This document shows positions 19,702 through 28,077 of a stretch of DNA of 53,318 nucleotides, piece by piece. Source of the stretch: Acetobacter okinawensis JCM 25146 (GTDB taxonomy: Bacteria > Pseudomonadota > Alphaproteobacteria > Acetobacterales > Acetobacteraceae); NCBI RefSeq assembly GCF_000613865.1, contig NZ_BAJU01000014.1, positions 1 to 53,318 on the forward strand, read 5' to 3'. The translations under genes and the position numbers were made by a program. Each line of letters starts with the position of its first letter. The stretch's first letter is position 1. The notes beneath the pieces are model-generated. The model was not told the DNA's origin and did no database searches. It saw nothing but the letters and a program-made list of their open reading frames with translations.

Positions 19702-21657
19702 TTATAGTCTTGTTATCGTTAGTGACATGTCCAGGTCTTCCAGCCGGGACGAAGATGGGGCGGTTGGGGACGAGTCCTTTTGCGCTCCAGATGCCAGAAA
19801 ACGCGCAAGCACTTTCTCGCAGATCGCTCCGGCTGTAATGCCAAAGCGTTCATACACCGCGTTGGCGGGAGCGGATATGCCAAAATCATCCATGCCAACG
19901 AAAATTCCATCCGCCCCAAGCCAGCGCTCCCAGCCAAAGCTGCTTGCTGCCTCTATTCCCACGCGCAGGCCCTCGCTCCCCAGCACAGCTGCGCGGTAGG
20001 CAGGGGGCTGCTGTGCAAAAACCTCCCAGCAGGGGATGGAGACAACAGCCACATTCAACCCCTGTTCGCTCAGATGCTGGCCTGCCTGTGTGGCAATGGC
20101 AACCTCGGGGCCGGATGCCATGAGCGTGACATGCCGCGCTCCTGCCCCACAGCTTGCAAGGTAGCCCCCGTGGGATGGCCCGCCATAATGCCCTGCCCGT
20201 CTGCTGGCCCCGGCCCGTGGGGGCGGAGGGTTGGGGCACAGGATCAGCAGGGCCGGGCCTTGCGGCCAGTTCAATGCGGCCTGCCAGCAGGCAAAGGTCT
20301 CCTCCGCACAGGCGGGGCGAAAAACCGCCAGATGCGGCATGGCGCGCAGGCTGGCCAGCTGTTCCACGGGCTGCCAGCCCCCGCCGTTATCGCTCAGGGC
20401 CAGCCCGTCATCTGTCAGCAGGTAGAGTACCTTGCTGCGCATGAGCGCTGTCATGCGCAAGGCGGAGCGCATGCGGTCAATGGTCATCATCCCCGCAACG
20501 CCACAGGGCAGTATGCCGCCATGGCGGGCCATGCCGTTGAGCATGCCCGCCATGCCATGCTCCTGTATGCCACAAGGCTGCGCGGAATGGCTGAAGGGAA
20601 TGGGCAGGTTGGCCCGGCGTGAGCTTCTGGTGCTGGAGGTTGCGGCCAGAATAGCGAGGTCCTGACGCAGGAGTGCCAGAGCCCCCAACCCGGCAAAGGC
20701 CGCCTGCTGGACGATCCGTTGGGTGCGGCACGCATGGCCTGCCGCCATAGTCGGCCCCAGTCCTCACGCATGGTCTGGCGGGGTTTGCGGCCTGCTCGCG
20801 CTCAAAGTCCGCGCGGGCGCGGTGCTGGGCCAGCCTGCGCAGCCATGAGCGGCGGATGGAGGCACCGCGTCTGGCTGTGGGGGCTCCACGGGCCTGTCAG
20901 TTCTTCTTCTGCGGGCAGGTCGGGCGAGGGTGTGGCAGCACTCGGGCATGCAGGCGAGCAATGTTGGTTTTCTGGCCCGCATAATGGCCTGCAATGCGCT
21001 CATGATCGCCCCGAGGTCATGCGCGCGTACCTTGCGCACACTCCACCCTGAAGCGCCAAAGCGCGCCAGCGAGTCCGAAAAATCTGTCGGGTCTGTCAGG
21101 GGGGAGGGACAGACCAGTACGGCCATGCGGTTCAGCCCGAAGCGGCTGGCAAGCTGTGCGGCTTCAAGTGCAACCCCGGTTGCCAGGTCACTGTCACGCG
21201 CGAGCACCCATGTGCGGTGGTTGACCAGAGACCGGCCATAGCGTTTGGCCAGTTGCTGCTCTGCCAGAGCCATGCCTGCCGCCGCCGCCATGCCCTGCCC
21301 GGCTGGGCCGGTGGCAATTTCCACTGCGGGGTGCTGGCCATAATCCACTGTGGCACTCAAATCCTGCGTATCCGGGGCAGTCAGGTGCAGCATGGCTGAG
21401 AGCAGGGGCAGCATGGCTGAGGAGGGAACAACGCATCTGTCGCGGTCCGGCCAGTTGGGTACGGCTGGGTCAAAGCGCAGGATACGGCACCATAGTGCGG
21501 TAATGGGCAGGCAGAGGGTTTGTAGTTCGGTCTGGGTGTCGGCCTCTGTTGTGCCTGCGGCCAGCAGCGCCCGTGCGGCCTTGTCCATACGCAGGACAAG
21601 TGTGTCCTGCGGGGTGGAGGATAAGGTCGTATGGTCTGTGGATGGTGTGCTGGCCAT
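19702..21657 (-). CDS. transketolase-like protein with a degenerate active site (frameshifted)
   Basis: Transketolase fold across about 650 residues: a pyrophosphate-binding N-domain (YGQHPAVEIATGPAGQGMAAAAGMALAEQQLAKR aligns with the family's 'PGVE..TGPLGQG'), then a pyrimidine domain (CGIQEHGMAGMLNGMARHGG, keeping the Glu that activates thiamine) and a C-terminal domain (ASSFGWERWLGADGIFVGM). Several catalytic positions are changed: the GDG loop reads RDS, the nearby Asn metal ligand region reads CPSPL, SNGH reads PSSA, and THQPVEQ reads GWQPVEQ. At least three indels lie between about 20740 and 20930, in the linker between the domains. It heads the gap-pgk operon. It may be a pseudoenzyme or a repurposed paralogue; a standard tkt would be expected elsewhere in the genome. 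Confidence 0.75.
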
Positions 21658-21911
21658 CTGCCCTGTGTCTGTCAGAGGGAGTGCGGTACATAAGCTGCGT
21701 GCCAGAACAGGCTGGCCGTGTGCATGCAGTTAACCAGAGAGCAAATGGTCACCGCAAGAGGCAGATTTGGGGCGGCATTCACGTTTTTTGCGGGGCAACA
21801 CTGTTGTTAGGGGCTTGCGCCCGGCGCGTGGGAGCGCGAAAGAAGAGGCAACGGCCCTGCAAAATATGTGCGCCTGGCGCGCAAGATGTTCGAGTGGAGA
21901 AGTATCTGGCC

Positions 21912-22418
21912 ATGCTGTCTGTTTTTCATGCCGCAAACAAGGGGCGTGCTTTGCGGGTGGCTCTTGCCGTTGGCCTGCTGGCTGGCATGGCCGGGTGCAA
22001 GTTGGTTGACCAGAGAACTTTCAACCCTCAGGCCGGGGTTGAGCCCAGACCGTATATTCCCCCACCTCCTCCCGGTCCGCCCCCCGTACCGCCTTTGATC
22101 GAGCTTGTGGCAGGCACACCGCAGGCGGAGTGGCAGGCCCCCGTGGAGCAGATTGCCCACAGAGCCCTTGCGCGGAAACAGGAAGTGCTCTTTGTTGTAA
22201 GCTGTCTGGTGCCGCCGCAGGCCGGGCAGCCCCCTGCAGCACAGGACCAGACTGCGCAGGAGGCTGAACAGTCTGCCCTGCTTGCACTGGTCCAGCACGA
22301 TGGACACGCCGTTATGCAGGCGCTGGTTGATGCCGGGGTGCCCCAGACACAGGTGGAAATGTCCGCTATGCCGGATTCGGCGGTGACGAAGCCAACTGTA
22401 AGGGTGTATGTGCGGTAG
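21912..22418 (+). CDS. proline-rich lipoprotein of unknown function
   Basis: A protein of 168 residues. The N-terminus has a basic stretch (NKGRALR), a hydrophobic core and the lipobox LLAGMAGC, so it is predicted to be a lipid-anchored envelope protein. After the anchor comes a proline tract (RPYIPPPPPGPPPVPPL) that could span periplasm or bind a partner, then an Ala/Gln-rich alpha/beta region (AVMQALVDAGVPQTQVEMSAMPD) reminiscent of envelope domains but not identifiable by eye. The ATG at 21912 was chosen for the GGAGA 12 bases upstream and because the signal peptide begins there. It is divergent from the transketolase-like gene and 51 bases before hemA; a role in haem synthesis is not implied. 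Confidence 0.65.
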   Translation: MLSVFHAANKGRALRVALAVGLLAGMAGCKLVDQRTFNPQAGVEPRPYIPPPPPGPPPVPPLIELVAGTPQAEWQAPVEQIAHRALARKQEVLFVVSCLVPPQAGQPPAAQDQTAQEAEQSALLALVQHDGHAVMQALVDAGVPQTQVEMSAMPDSAVTKPTVRVYVR

Positions 22419-22469
22419 GTTGCCTAACCGAAACACTTAAAATACTGAAGACAAAAGGCCAGACGGCCG

Positions 22470-23794
22470 ATGGGTAAGCCCATGCCCCGACCGTTTCTGA
22501 CGAGAAGCGAGGAGAAACCAAGCGTGGGAGCGATCAAGAACGCCCGGCACCCTTTCTATGACCATTGCGAGGAAGCGCTGGGGCGGATCAAGCAGCAGGG
22601 GCGTTACAGAACCTTTACGCCGCTGGCGCGTCAGGCAGAACGCTTTCCCCTATATGAGGAATACGTGGCCAACATGCCCGAAGGGCGTGAGGTTATCGTC
22701 TGGTCCACCAACGACTATCTGGGCATGGGTGTTGTCCCCGAAGTGCAGGATGCCGCCATTGCCGCCATACGTGAGCATGGCGCAGGTGCCGGGGGTACGC
22801 GCAACATTGCGGGTACCAGCCCGCTGCACAACCAGCTTGAGGCCGAACTTGCCGCCCTGCATGGCAAGGAGGCGGGGCTGCTCTTTATTTCGGGTTATGT
22901 GTCCAACCAGGCCAGTCTGCAGACAATTCTTATGTCCATGCCCGGCTGGATCTGTTTTTCCGACCGCCTGAACCATGCCTCCATGATCGCGGGCATCAAG
23001 GGGGCTCGGGGATCGCAGACGGTTATTTTTGAACATAATGACCTGCACGACCTTGAGGCAAAACTGGCCGCAGCTCCAGCAGACGCCCCCAAGCTGATCG
23101 CGTTTGAGAGTGTGTACTCCATGGATGGAGACATGTCCGACATTGGCGCGATCTGTGCTCTGGCCAGAAAATATAATGCCCTGACCTATCTGGATGAAGT
23201 GCATGCCGTGGGGCTGTACGGCCACGAAGGGGGGGGGTGTCCCAGCGTGATGGGGTTGCCGATCAGGTCGATATTATTGAGGGCACGCTGGCCAAGGGGT
23301 TTGGCGTGCATGGCGGTTATATTACCGCCTCGGCCGAGATTGTGGATTTTCTGCGCTCAACGGCTTCGGGGTTTATTTTCACCACCGCTCTGCCACCATC
23401 CGTAGTGGGGGCTGCTCTGGCCAGTGTGCGCAAGGTGCGGGCCGAAAACTGGCGGCGCGAGTCCCTGTTCGAGCGGGTGCACACCATGCGCCAGCGCCTG
23501 CGTGCGGCTGGTGTGCCCTTTACCATGACGCCAAGCCATATTGTGCCTATTCCCATTGGGGAGGCAGAGCGCTGCAAGCGCATCTGCCGCCGCCTGCTGG
23601 TGGAGTTCGGCCATTATGCAACGCCGATCAACTACCCGACGGTGCCCGAAGGTACCGAGCGCCTGCGCCTGACCCCCGGTCCGTTCCACACGGACGAGAT
23701 GATGGACGATATGGTGCGCGCACTTGCACAGCTTTTGCGTGAGGAGGGCGTGATGCCCGAGATCAGGGCGCAGAAGATTGAAAAAGTGGCCTGA
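22470..23794 (+). CDS. hemA: 5-aminolevulinate synthase (frameshifted)
   Basis: A PLP enzyme condensing glycine and succinyl-CoA to 5-aminolevulinate, the C4 route that starts haem synthesis in alphaproteobacteria. Typical blocks: [74 protein letters not shown], and the PLP Lys in [14 protein letters not shown]. The frame breaks inside a run of nine G at 23229-23237; ten G would give the normal [11 protein letters not shown]. Repaired length is about 440 residues, slightly longer at the N-terminus than the usual 405, so a start nearer 22524 is also possible. A terminator follows. Confidence 0.93.
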
Positions 23795-23823
23795 GGGCGT
23801 TATCAGTTCACCCGTGTTTTAAG

Positions 23824-23852
23824 CCCCTCCATGATATATGGAGGGGTTTTTT
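23824..23852 (+). terminator. terminator of hemA
   Basis: A 9-bp stem, CCCCTCCAT (23824-23832) and ATGGAGGGG (23838-23846), followed by T6. It faces the convergent chemoreceptor gene, whose stop codon abuts the T-tract. Confidence 0.93.
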
Positions 23853-25103
23853 ATTGCAGGTTATAATGTGCAGGCAAGGTGTGCATGGAGCTGGTAATCT
23901 GCGCGAGCTCTGAAACATTGATGAACAGATTGTCGCAGATTGCATTTGTATTATGGACAGTTTCGTTATTTTTGGCGGTAGAGGCGTTCAGCTTTTGCAT
24001 AATTTTATGGAGCTGGTTGATCTCCTCTTTCTGCGCAATAGATGTTTCTTCAAATTCTTTGAATGACTGGCTTATTTTATCAACATGATGAATAATTCCT
24101 GCCAATGTCTTGGAATTATCATTCATCGAGTCCGAGCAAGTGCTTATGGCATCCTGCGAGTAGGTAATAAGGCTTTTTGTGCGCAGAAGGGCATCCGATG
24201 TCATGCGTGACAGGTTCCGGATTTCCTGCGCGACTACGGAAAAACCGGCACTACCACTGCCTGCTTTTGCCGCTTCTATGGTGGCATTTATGCCAGAATA
24301 TTGATCTGGGATGAGATACTTTTCATGATATTAAGGATTTTTCCAATATCATCTGATGCTTCGGAGATTTTTTTGAATTTTTCTATGGTGTCATTGATTT
24401 TTTCACACGATTCACGAATGCTTCTGGAGGCATGCTGAACATAATTTCTGGACTGTTCCATTTTTATGTTCTGATCTTCAGTTTTCTGAATTGTGGATTT
24501 AATTCTGAGGTCGGACTCCAGCAGGTGCTGGTTTTGCGTAATGTTGCGCTCCGAAAGAGTTTCCGACTCGTCCTTGAGGTTGCGTGATTCGGTGTTGATC
24601 GAATGTGTGGCGGTCTGGATTTTATTCAGTGTTTCATGCAGCGTTCTGGTTCTGGTCTGTAGTGTATCGGAAATGCGGTTGCTATGCACATAGGACATCC
24701 GCATCAGGTCAAACGGGGTTGCCGTGCCGATGTACTGCTGGTTATGCGTGATAATGAAGGATTTGTTGATATCGGATATTTTGTTGCTCAGAACCTGTTT
24801 TGTAAAATCCAGTATGGGTGTTCTGGCCTCCACCATAAGTGGGCTGTCATCCATAAGCAGGGTAACAGGCCGCTTGTGGTAAAGTGCGTAGGAAAACGGG
24901 CTGGACATAAGGGAGAGGAACTTCTGACGTTCCACGACCCCGACAGGAATATTCTTGGTATTGATAATACAAATATGATGGGTGTCTGGATGGTTTTTAA
25001 AAATTTCCATCACCGCGCTACCAGATTCTGTCGGGCAGAGTCTGAATCCATCTTGCGCGAGGGACCCCATGCTGAGTTGGTCGAATTTTTGCGGCAGGGT
25101 CAT
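23851..25103 (-). CDS. soluble CBS-domain methyl-accepting chemotaxis-type receptor (frameshifted)
   Basis: About 417 residues. The N-terminal 130 resemble a CBS pair (GFRLCPTESGSAVMEIFKN…CIINTKNIPVGVV, then SFIITHNQQYIGTATPFDLM), followed by about 250 residues of charged heptad-rich helix and the chemoreceptor signalling tip [37 protein letters not shown]. One base is missing at about 24287-24292 in the tip. No membrane helix or HAMP domain is visible, so it is likely cytoplasmic; CBS domains usually bind adenosyl nucleotides. No CheW-type tether is seen at the C-terminus. Its base composition is much more AT-rich than its neighbours, suggesting transfer. No che or flagellar genes are nearby. 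Confidence 0.75.
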
Positions 25104-25142
25104 TTGTCGATTTTTTGTTAAAACAAAAGGATTTTAAAAGTT

Positions 25143-25178
25143 AGTGTCAGTTTTCTCGGGGAGTAAAGTGACAGTTTT
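25143..25178. repeat. direct repeats AGTGWCAGTTTT, 24 bases apart
   Basis: AGTGTCAGTTTT at 25143-25154 recurs as AGTGACAGTTTT at 25167-25178, one mismatch, with a 24-base period (close to two helix turns). They lie 40-75 bases upstream of the chemoreceptor start, a reasonable position for activator or repressor binding. Confidence 0.45.
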
Positions 25179-25193
25179 ATGTCGGCCCGTCGG

Positions 25194-25205
25194 CGGGAAT
25201 TCCCG
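25194..25205. promoter_or_regulatory. perfect palindrome CGGGAATTCCCG
   Basis: A 12-base perfect inverted repeat about 90 bases upstream of the chemoreceptor start. It could be an operator; no regulator is assigned. Confidence 0.3.
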
Positions 25206-25412
25206 AGTGATCGCAAGGAGTTGCATATAATGTGGAGGAAGAAGAATTGTGGAGGAAAATTCACAATATTCACACGCAGGTTAGAATTATTTTAAAAAAA
25301 ATATAAGGTTTTAAAAAATAATTCAAAATCTGGTGTGGTCTGCCTTGCTGGGGGCGCTTCCCATGGTGTCTGATCTGCCCCGGCATGGTCAGGCCATGCC
25401 GGGGGGCGGGAG

Positions 25413-26189
25413 TCAGTGCTTTGTTTTCAGCTTTTCAACCGCGGCTTTCAGGTCTTCCACAGAGACTGCGCCGGGAATAATCTGCTGCTCACCAATAATA
25501 AAAGTTGGGGTGCCATCCAGATCAATCGAGCGGGCAAGGGCCACATTCTGTGCAAGAACGGCCGCAACGGCGGGGCTTTTCATGTCCTTGACCAGCCTGT
25601 CCGCATCCAGCCCTGCCTGTGTGGCCGCATGCCGTATCCGGTCCAGACCGGGGGCGCTGGTGTCGGCCATAAGGGCCTGCTGGAACGGCTTGTAGGCGTT
25701 CTGCAACCCGGCCGCCACAATGGCCTGAGAATCCAGCACGCTGTTTGGCCCCAGCACGGGAATGACCTTTTCCACCAGTCTCAGCTCAGGTTCGGCAGCG
25801 ACCAGCGCATCCAGGTCAGGCAGAACCTTGCGGCAGTAGGGGCAGCGTGGGTCATAAAACTCGACCACGCTTAACGTGCCGTGTGGGTTGCCCAGAACAA
25901 TGTCGGTTGTGCTGCCACCAAACTGCGCCTTGTTACGGCGGACCACCTCCAGTGCAGAGCTGGCCTTCTGTTCCGACGCCTTGTTCTGCATGGCGGCCAC
26001 AGCATCGGTCAGGATCGAGGGGTCGGTTTTGAGCGCGTTGCGTACGATCGACACAATCTCGGCGCGTTGGGCGGGGGTAAAGCTGCCATCGGTGGCAGCC
26101 TGTGCCGCAGTTTGTCCTCCCAGTGCAAGCAGGGTTGCCAGAGTGCCTGAGGCGGTCAGACGGTAGAATGAAGAGGTCAGTTTTTGCAT
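25413..26189 (-). CDS. periplasmic DsbA-family thiol:disulfide oxidoreductase
   Basis: 258 residues with an N-terminal signal peptide (MQKLTSSFYRL, hydrophobic core, cleavage after AAQA near 31). The thioredoxin fold carries CPYC at 116-119 in EFYDPRCPYCRKVLPD and the cis-Pro loop DGTPTFIIGEQ. An N-terminal segment of about 60 residues before the redox domain (QRAEIVSIVRNALKTDPSILTDAV) is seen in the ScsC/BdbD-type subgroup rather than in classical DsbA, where it can drive oligomerisation. Likely role: oxidation or isomerisation of disulfides in exported proteins. It is transcribed alone, divergent from the GGT-like gene. Confidence 0.85.
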   Translation of the reverse strand: MQKLTSSFYRLTASGTLATLLALGGQTAAQAATDGSFTPAQRAEIVSIVRNALKTDPSILTDAVAAMQNKASEQKASSALEVVRRNKAQFGGSTTDIVLGNPHGTLSVVEFYDPRCPYCRKVLPDLDALVAAEPELRLVEKVIPVLGPNSVLDSQAIVAAGLQNAYKPFQQALMADTSAPGLDRIRHAATQAGLDADRLVKDMKSPAVAAVLAQNVALARSIDLDGTPTFIIGEQQIIPGAVSVEDLKAAVEKLKTKH

Positions 26190-26381
26190 GGTATCCCTAT
26201 CCGTAAAACAGGACGCTACGGTGCACACACCCTTTTGGGCAAGGGAATACAGAAGTGTTTCCTTGCTCTGCTGCCACGCAAGTCTGTTGCTGAGAGCAAG
26301 AAAGCAGGGTAATCCAGCTATGAGATTTAAAGTGGAAAAACGTCTGCCCGCCGGACGGGCCAGAAGTGGAGAGAGCTAGGC

Positions 26382-27815
26382 GTGGCTGCCCGATTCAACA
26401 AACACCGTTCTGTCCTGTCCTGCATCGGCTTGTCCGGTCGTTCCCGCATGGTGGCGCTCACCCTTGCCCTGACTGGCACACTGGCTGCCTGCGGTGGACC
26501 AAAGGAGAAGGTCAGCCAGCCTGCGCTTGGTGGGTTTGTGGGGGAGGTCGTGGCGGATGAACCGCGCGCGGCTCTGGTTGCGCGCGATGTGCTGGCCAAA
26601 GGCGGCAATGCGGCGGATGCTGCGGCGGCACTGGGGCTGGCTCTTTCGGTTTCCCTGCCATCACGTGCGTCTCTGGGGGGCGGTGGTGCCTGTATTGCAT
26701 GGCGCCCGGGTGAGAGCGCTGGTCAGGCTTTTGTCTTTATTCCCAAAGGCGGCAGCCAGTCAGATGCCAAGGCCGACAGGCCCGCATCCGTGCCGTTGCT
26801 CGCCCGTGGCCTTTTTCTGATGCAGATGCGCTATGGCAGTGTGGACTTTGCCGAGCTTGTTGTGCCTGCGCGCAACATGGCTTCGCACGGGGTGCCTATC
26901 AGCGGGTTGCTGGCGGCGGATCTGGCGGCGGTCCAGTCCTCCCTTCTGGCGGATGACAAGATACGGGCAATATTTGGTAACGATACAGGGCACGTTCTGG
27001 TGGCGGATGACGTGCTGGTGCAGACCCGCTTGGCTGGTGCGCTGGAGCGCCTGCGCAGTGCAGGTGTGGGTGATCTGTACACCGGTGCGCTGGCCCAGAC
27101 CTTTGTGGAAGGGGCTCAGGCCGCTGGGGGTGGGTTGAGCACGACCGACCTGCGCAGCGATGTACCCGTGGCCGAACCCCCGCTTACAGTGCATGCCAAT
27201 GGGGTGGATATCAGTTTTCTGCCGCCGCCGGCCGATGGTGGGCTGGGTATGGCGGCGTCCTATCTGGCAGGGGGCCATGGTGGGGAACCTGCGGTGGCCG
27301 CATGGCGTGCGCGCCAGAGCAGCCGGGGTGGTAGTGTGGCTGACGCACAGGCGTTGCTGAACTCGGGGAGTCTGCCCGCTGGGGGGGCGCTGCCAGCATT
27401 GCCCGCCTCCACATCCTTTGTTGTTACGGACCGTCAGGGCCAGACAGTGGCTTGCGCACTGAGCATGAACAACCTGTTTGGCACCGGGCGTATTGCCGGT
27501 TCGACCGGAATTGTGCTGGGGGCGTCTCCCGCGCAAAGGCCACAGCCTCTGCTGGCGGCGGGGATTGCCCATCAGGGCAAGGATGAGTTCCGTGCAGCGG
27601 CAGTTGCGTCGGGGCAGAATGTTGCGGCAGATACGGCAGCTATTGCCATGCGTGCGGCCTTGGCGGGTGTGCGGCCACAGGTGACCAATGGTCATGGCCG
27701 GGCCAACTTTGTGTCCTGCCCGGGCGGGATTTCCTCCGGTGGTGGCCGGTGCTTTGGCTGGACAGACCCAAGGGGGGCCGGGCTGGCCGTCGGTTACAAG
27801 CCAACGGCCCATTAG
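26382..27815 (+). CDS. gamma-glutamyltransferase-family lipoprotein with altered active site
   Basis: 477 residues starting at a GTG with GGAGAG 8 bases upstream. A lipobox (LTGTLAAC, near residues 31-37) predicts a lipid anchor. The Ntn-hydrolase GGT fold is seen in KGGNAADAAAALGLALSVSLPS-ASLGGGGACI, SFLPPPADGGLG and, at the expected autoprocessing site, ASTSFVVTD-GQTVACALSMNNLFGTGRIAGSTGIVLG. In true GGT this site starts TTHYSV with the Thr nucleophile; here the aligned residues are S-T-S. The FREMAP substrate Arg region reads FVFIPKG and the GSPGG oxyanion block reads AVASG. The protein is about 100 residues shorter than GGT. It may be an inactive or re-purposed homologue. It stands alone upstream of recA. 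Confidence 0.7.
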   Translation: MAARFNKHRSVLSCIGLSGRSRMVALTLALTGTLAACGGPKEKVSQPALGGFVGEVVADEPRAALVARDVLAKGGNAADAAAALGLALSVSLPSRASLGGGGACIAWRPGESAGQAFVFIPKGGSQSDAKADRPASVPLLARGLFLMQMRYGSVDFAELVVPARNMASHGVPISGLLAADLAAVQSSLLADDKIRAIFGNDTGHVLVADDVLVQTRLAGALERLRSAGVGDLYTGALAQTFVEGAQAAGGGLSTTDLRSDVPVAEPPLTVHANGVDISFLPPPADGGLGMAASYLAGGHGGEPAVAAWRARQSSRGGSVADAQALLNSGSLPAGGALPALPASTSFVVTDRQGQTVACALSMNNLFGTGRIAGSTGIVLGASPAQRPQPLLAAGIAHQGKDEFRAAAVASGQNVAADTAAIAMRAALAGVRPQVTNGHGRANFVSCPGGISSGGGRCFGWTDPRGAGLAVGYKPTAH

Positions 27816-27828
27816 TTACGGGGCCTAA

Positions 27829-27884
27829 AAAAACATAACAGGGTGTTGTGGCGCTGGGCTGCTACCTTGTTATGTTTTTATTTT
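27829..27884 (+). terminator. probable terminator of the GGT-like gene, overlapping the recA promoter
   Basis: AAAAACATAACA (27829-27840) is an exact inverse of TGTTATGTTTTT (27868-27879), followed by ATTTT. The loop is long (27 bases). The 3' arm contains the candidate -35 of recA. Confidence 0.55.
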
Positions 27885-27903
27885 GTTCTATAATAGAACA
27901 AAA
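27867..27903 (+). promoter_or_regulatory. recA promoter with embedded palindromic operator (candidate SOS box)
   Basis: A consensus -10 TATAAT (27889-27894) has TTGTTA (27867-27872) 16 bases upstream as -35. The -10 sits at the centre of a perfect 11+1+11 inverted repeat, TTTTGTTCTAT-A-ATAGAACAAAA (27881-27903), which includes GTTC-N7-GAAC. LexA boxes of alphaproteobacteria are normally a direct repeat GTTC-N7-GTTC; this has the same spacing but inverted halves. The position would block RNA polymerase. It is about 175 bases upstream of the recA ATG. Confidence 0.65.
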
Positions 27904-28077
27904 CAGGTCCAAATTCTTAACGGGGTTTGTGCTGGAGCAGAGCTTCCGTGGCTGTGCGTTGCGAAGCAAAAGTGTTTGTGGCAGGGGTTTTAAACCTGAA
28001 CCAACAGGTTTTATGCCGTGGAGCTGCGGGGTTCTGGCCGGGGTGTTTCGGCCCACATGCTGAGGGAATGGTAGAGA

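Larger units (their letters stand above)
25104..25412. other. AT-rich intergenic region between the chemoreceptor and dsbA-type genes
   Basis: Contains long A/T runs (25285-25330), two 12-base near-identical direct repeats and a 12-base palindrome, listed separately. No open frame or RNA gene is recognised. The chemoreceptor promoter (minus strand) should be here; dsbA is transcribed in the same direction and ends at 25413. Confidence 0.6.

Noticed and set aside
18653..19999. A 448-codon plus-strand frame opposite gap
   Set aside because: Gap and pgk are clear on the minus strand; the composition (Gly/His/Asn-rich) is typical of an antisense shadow.
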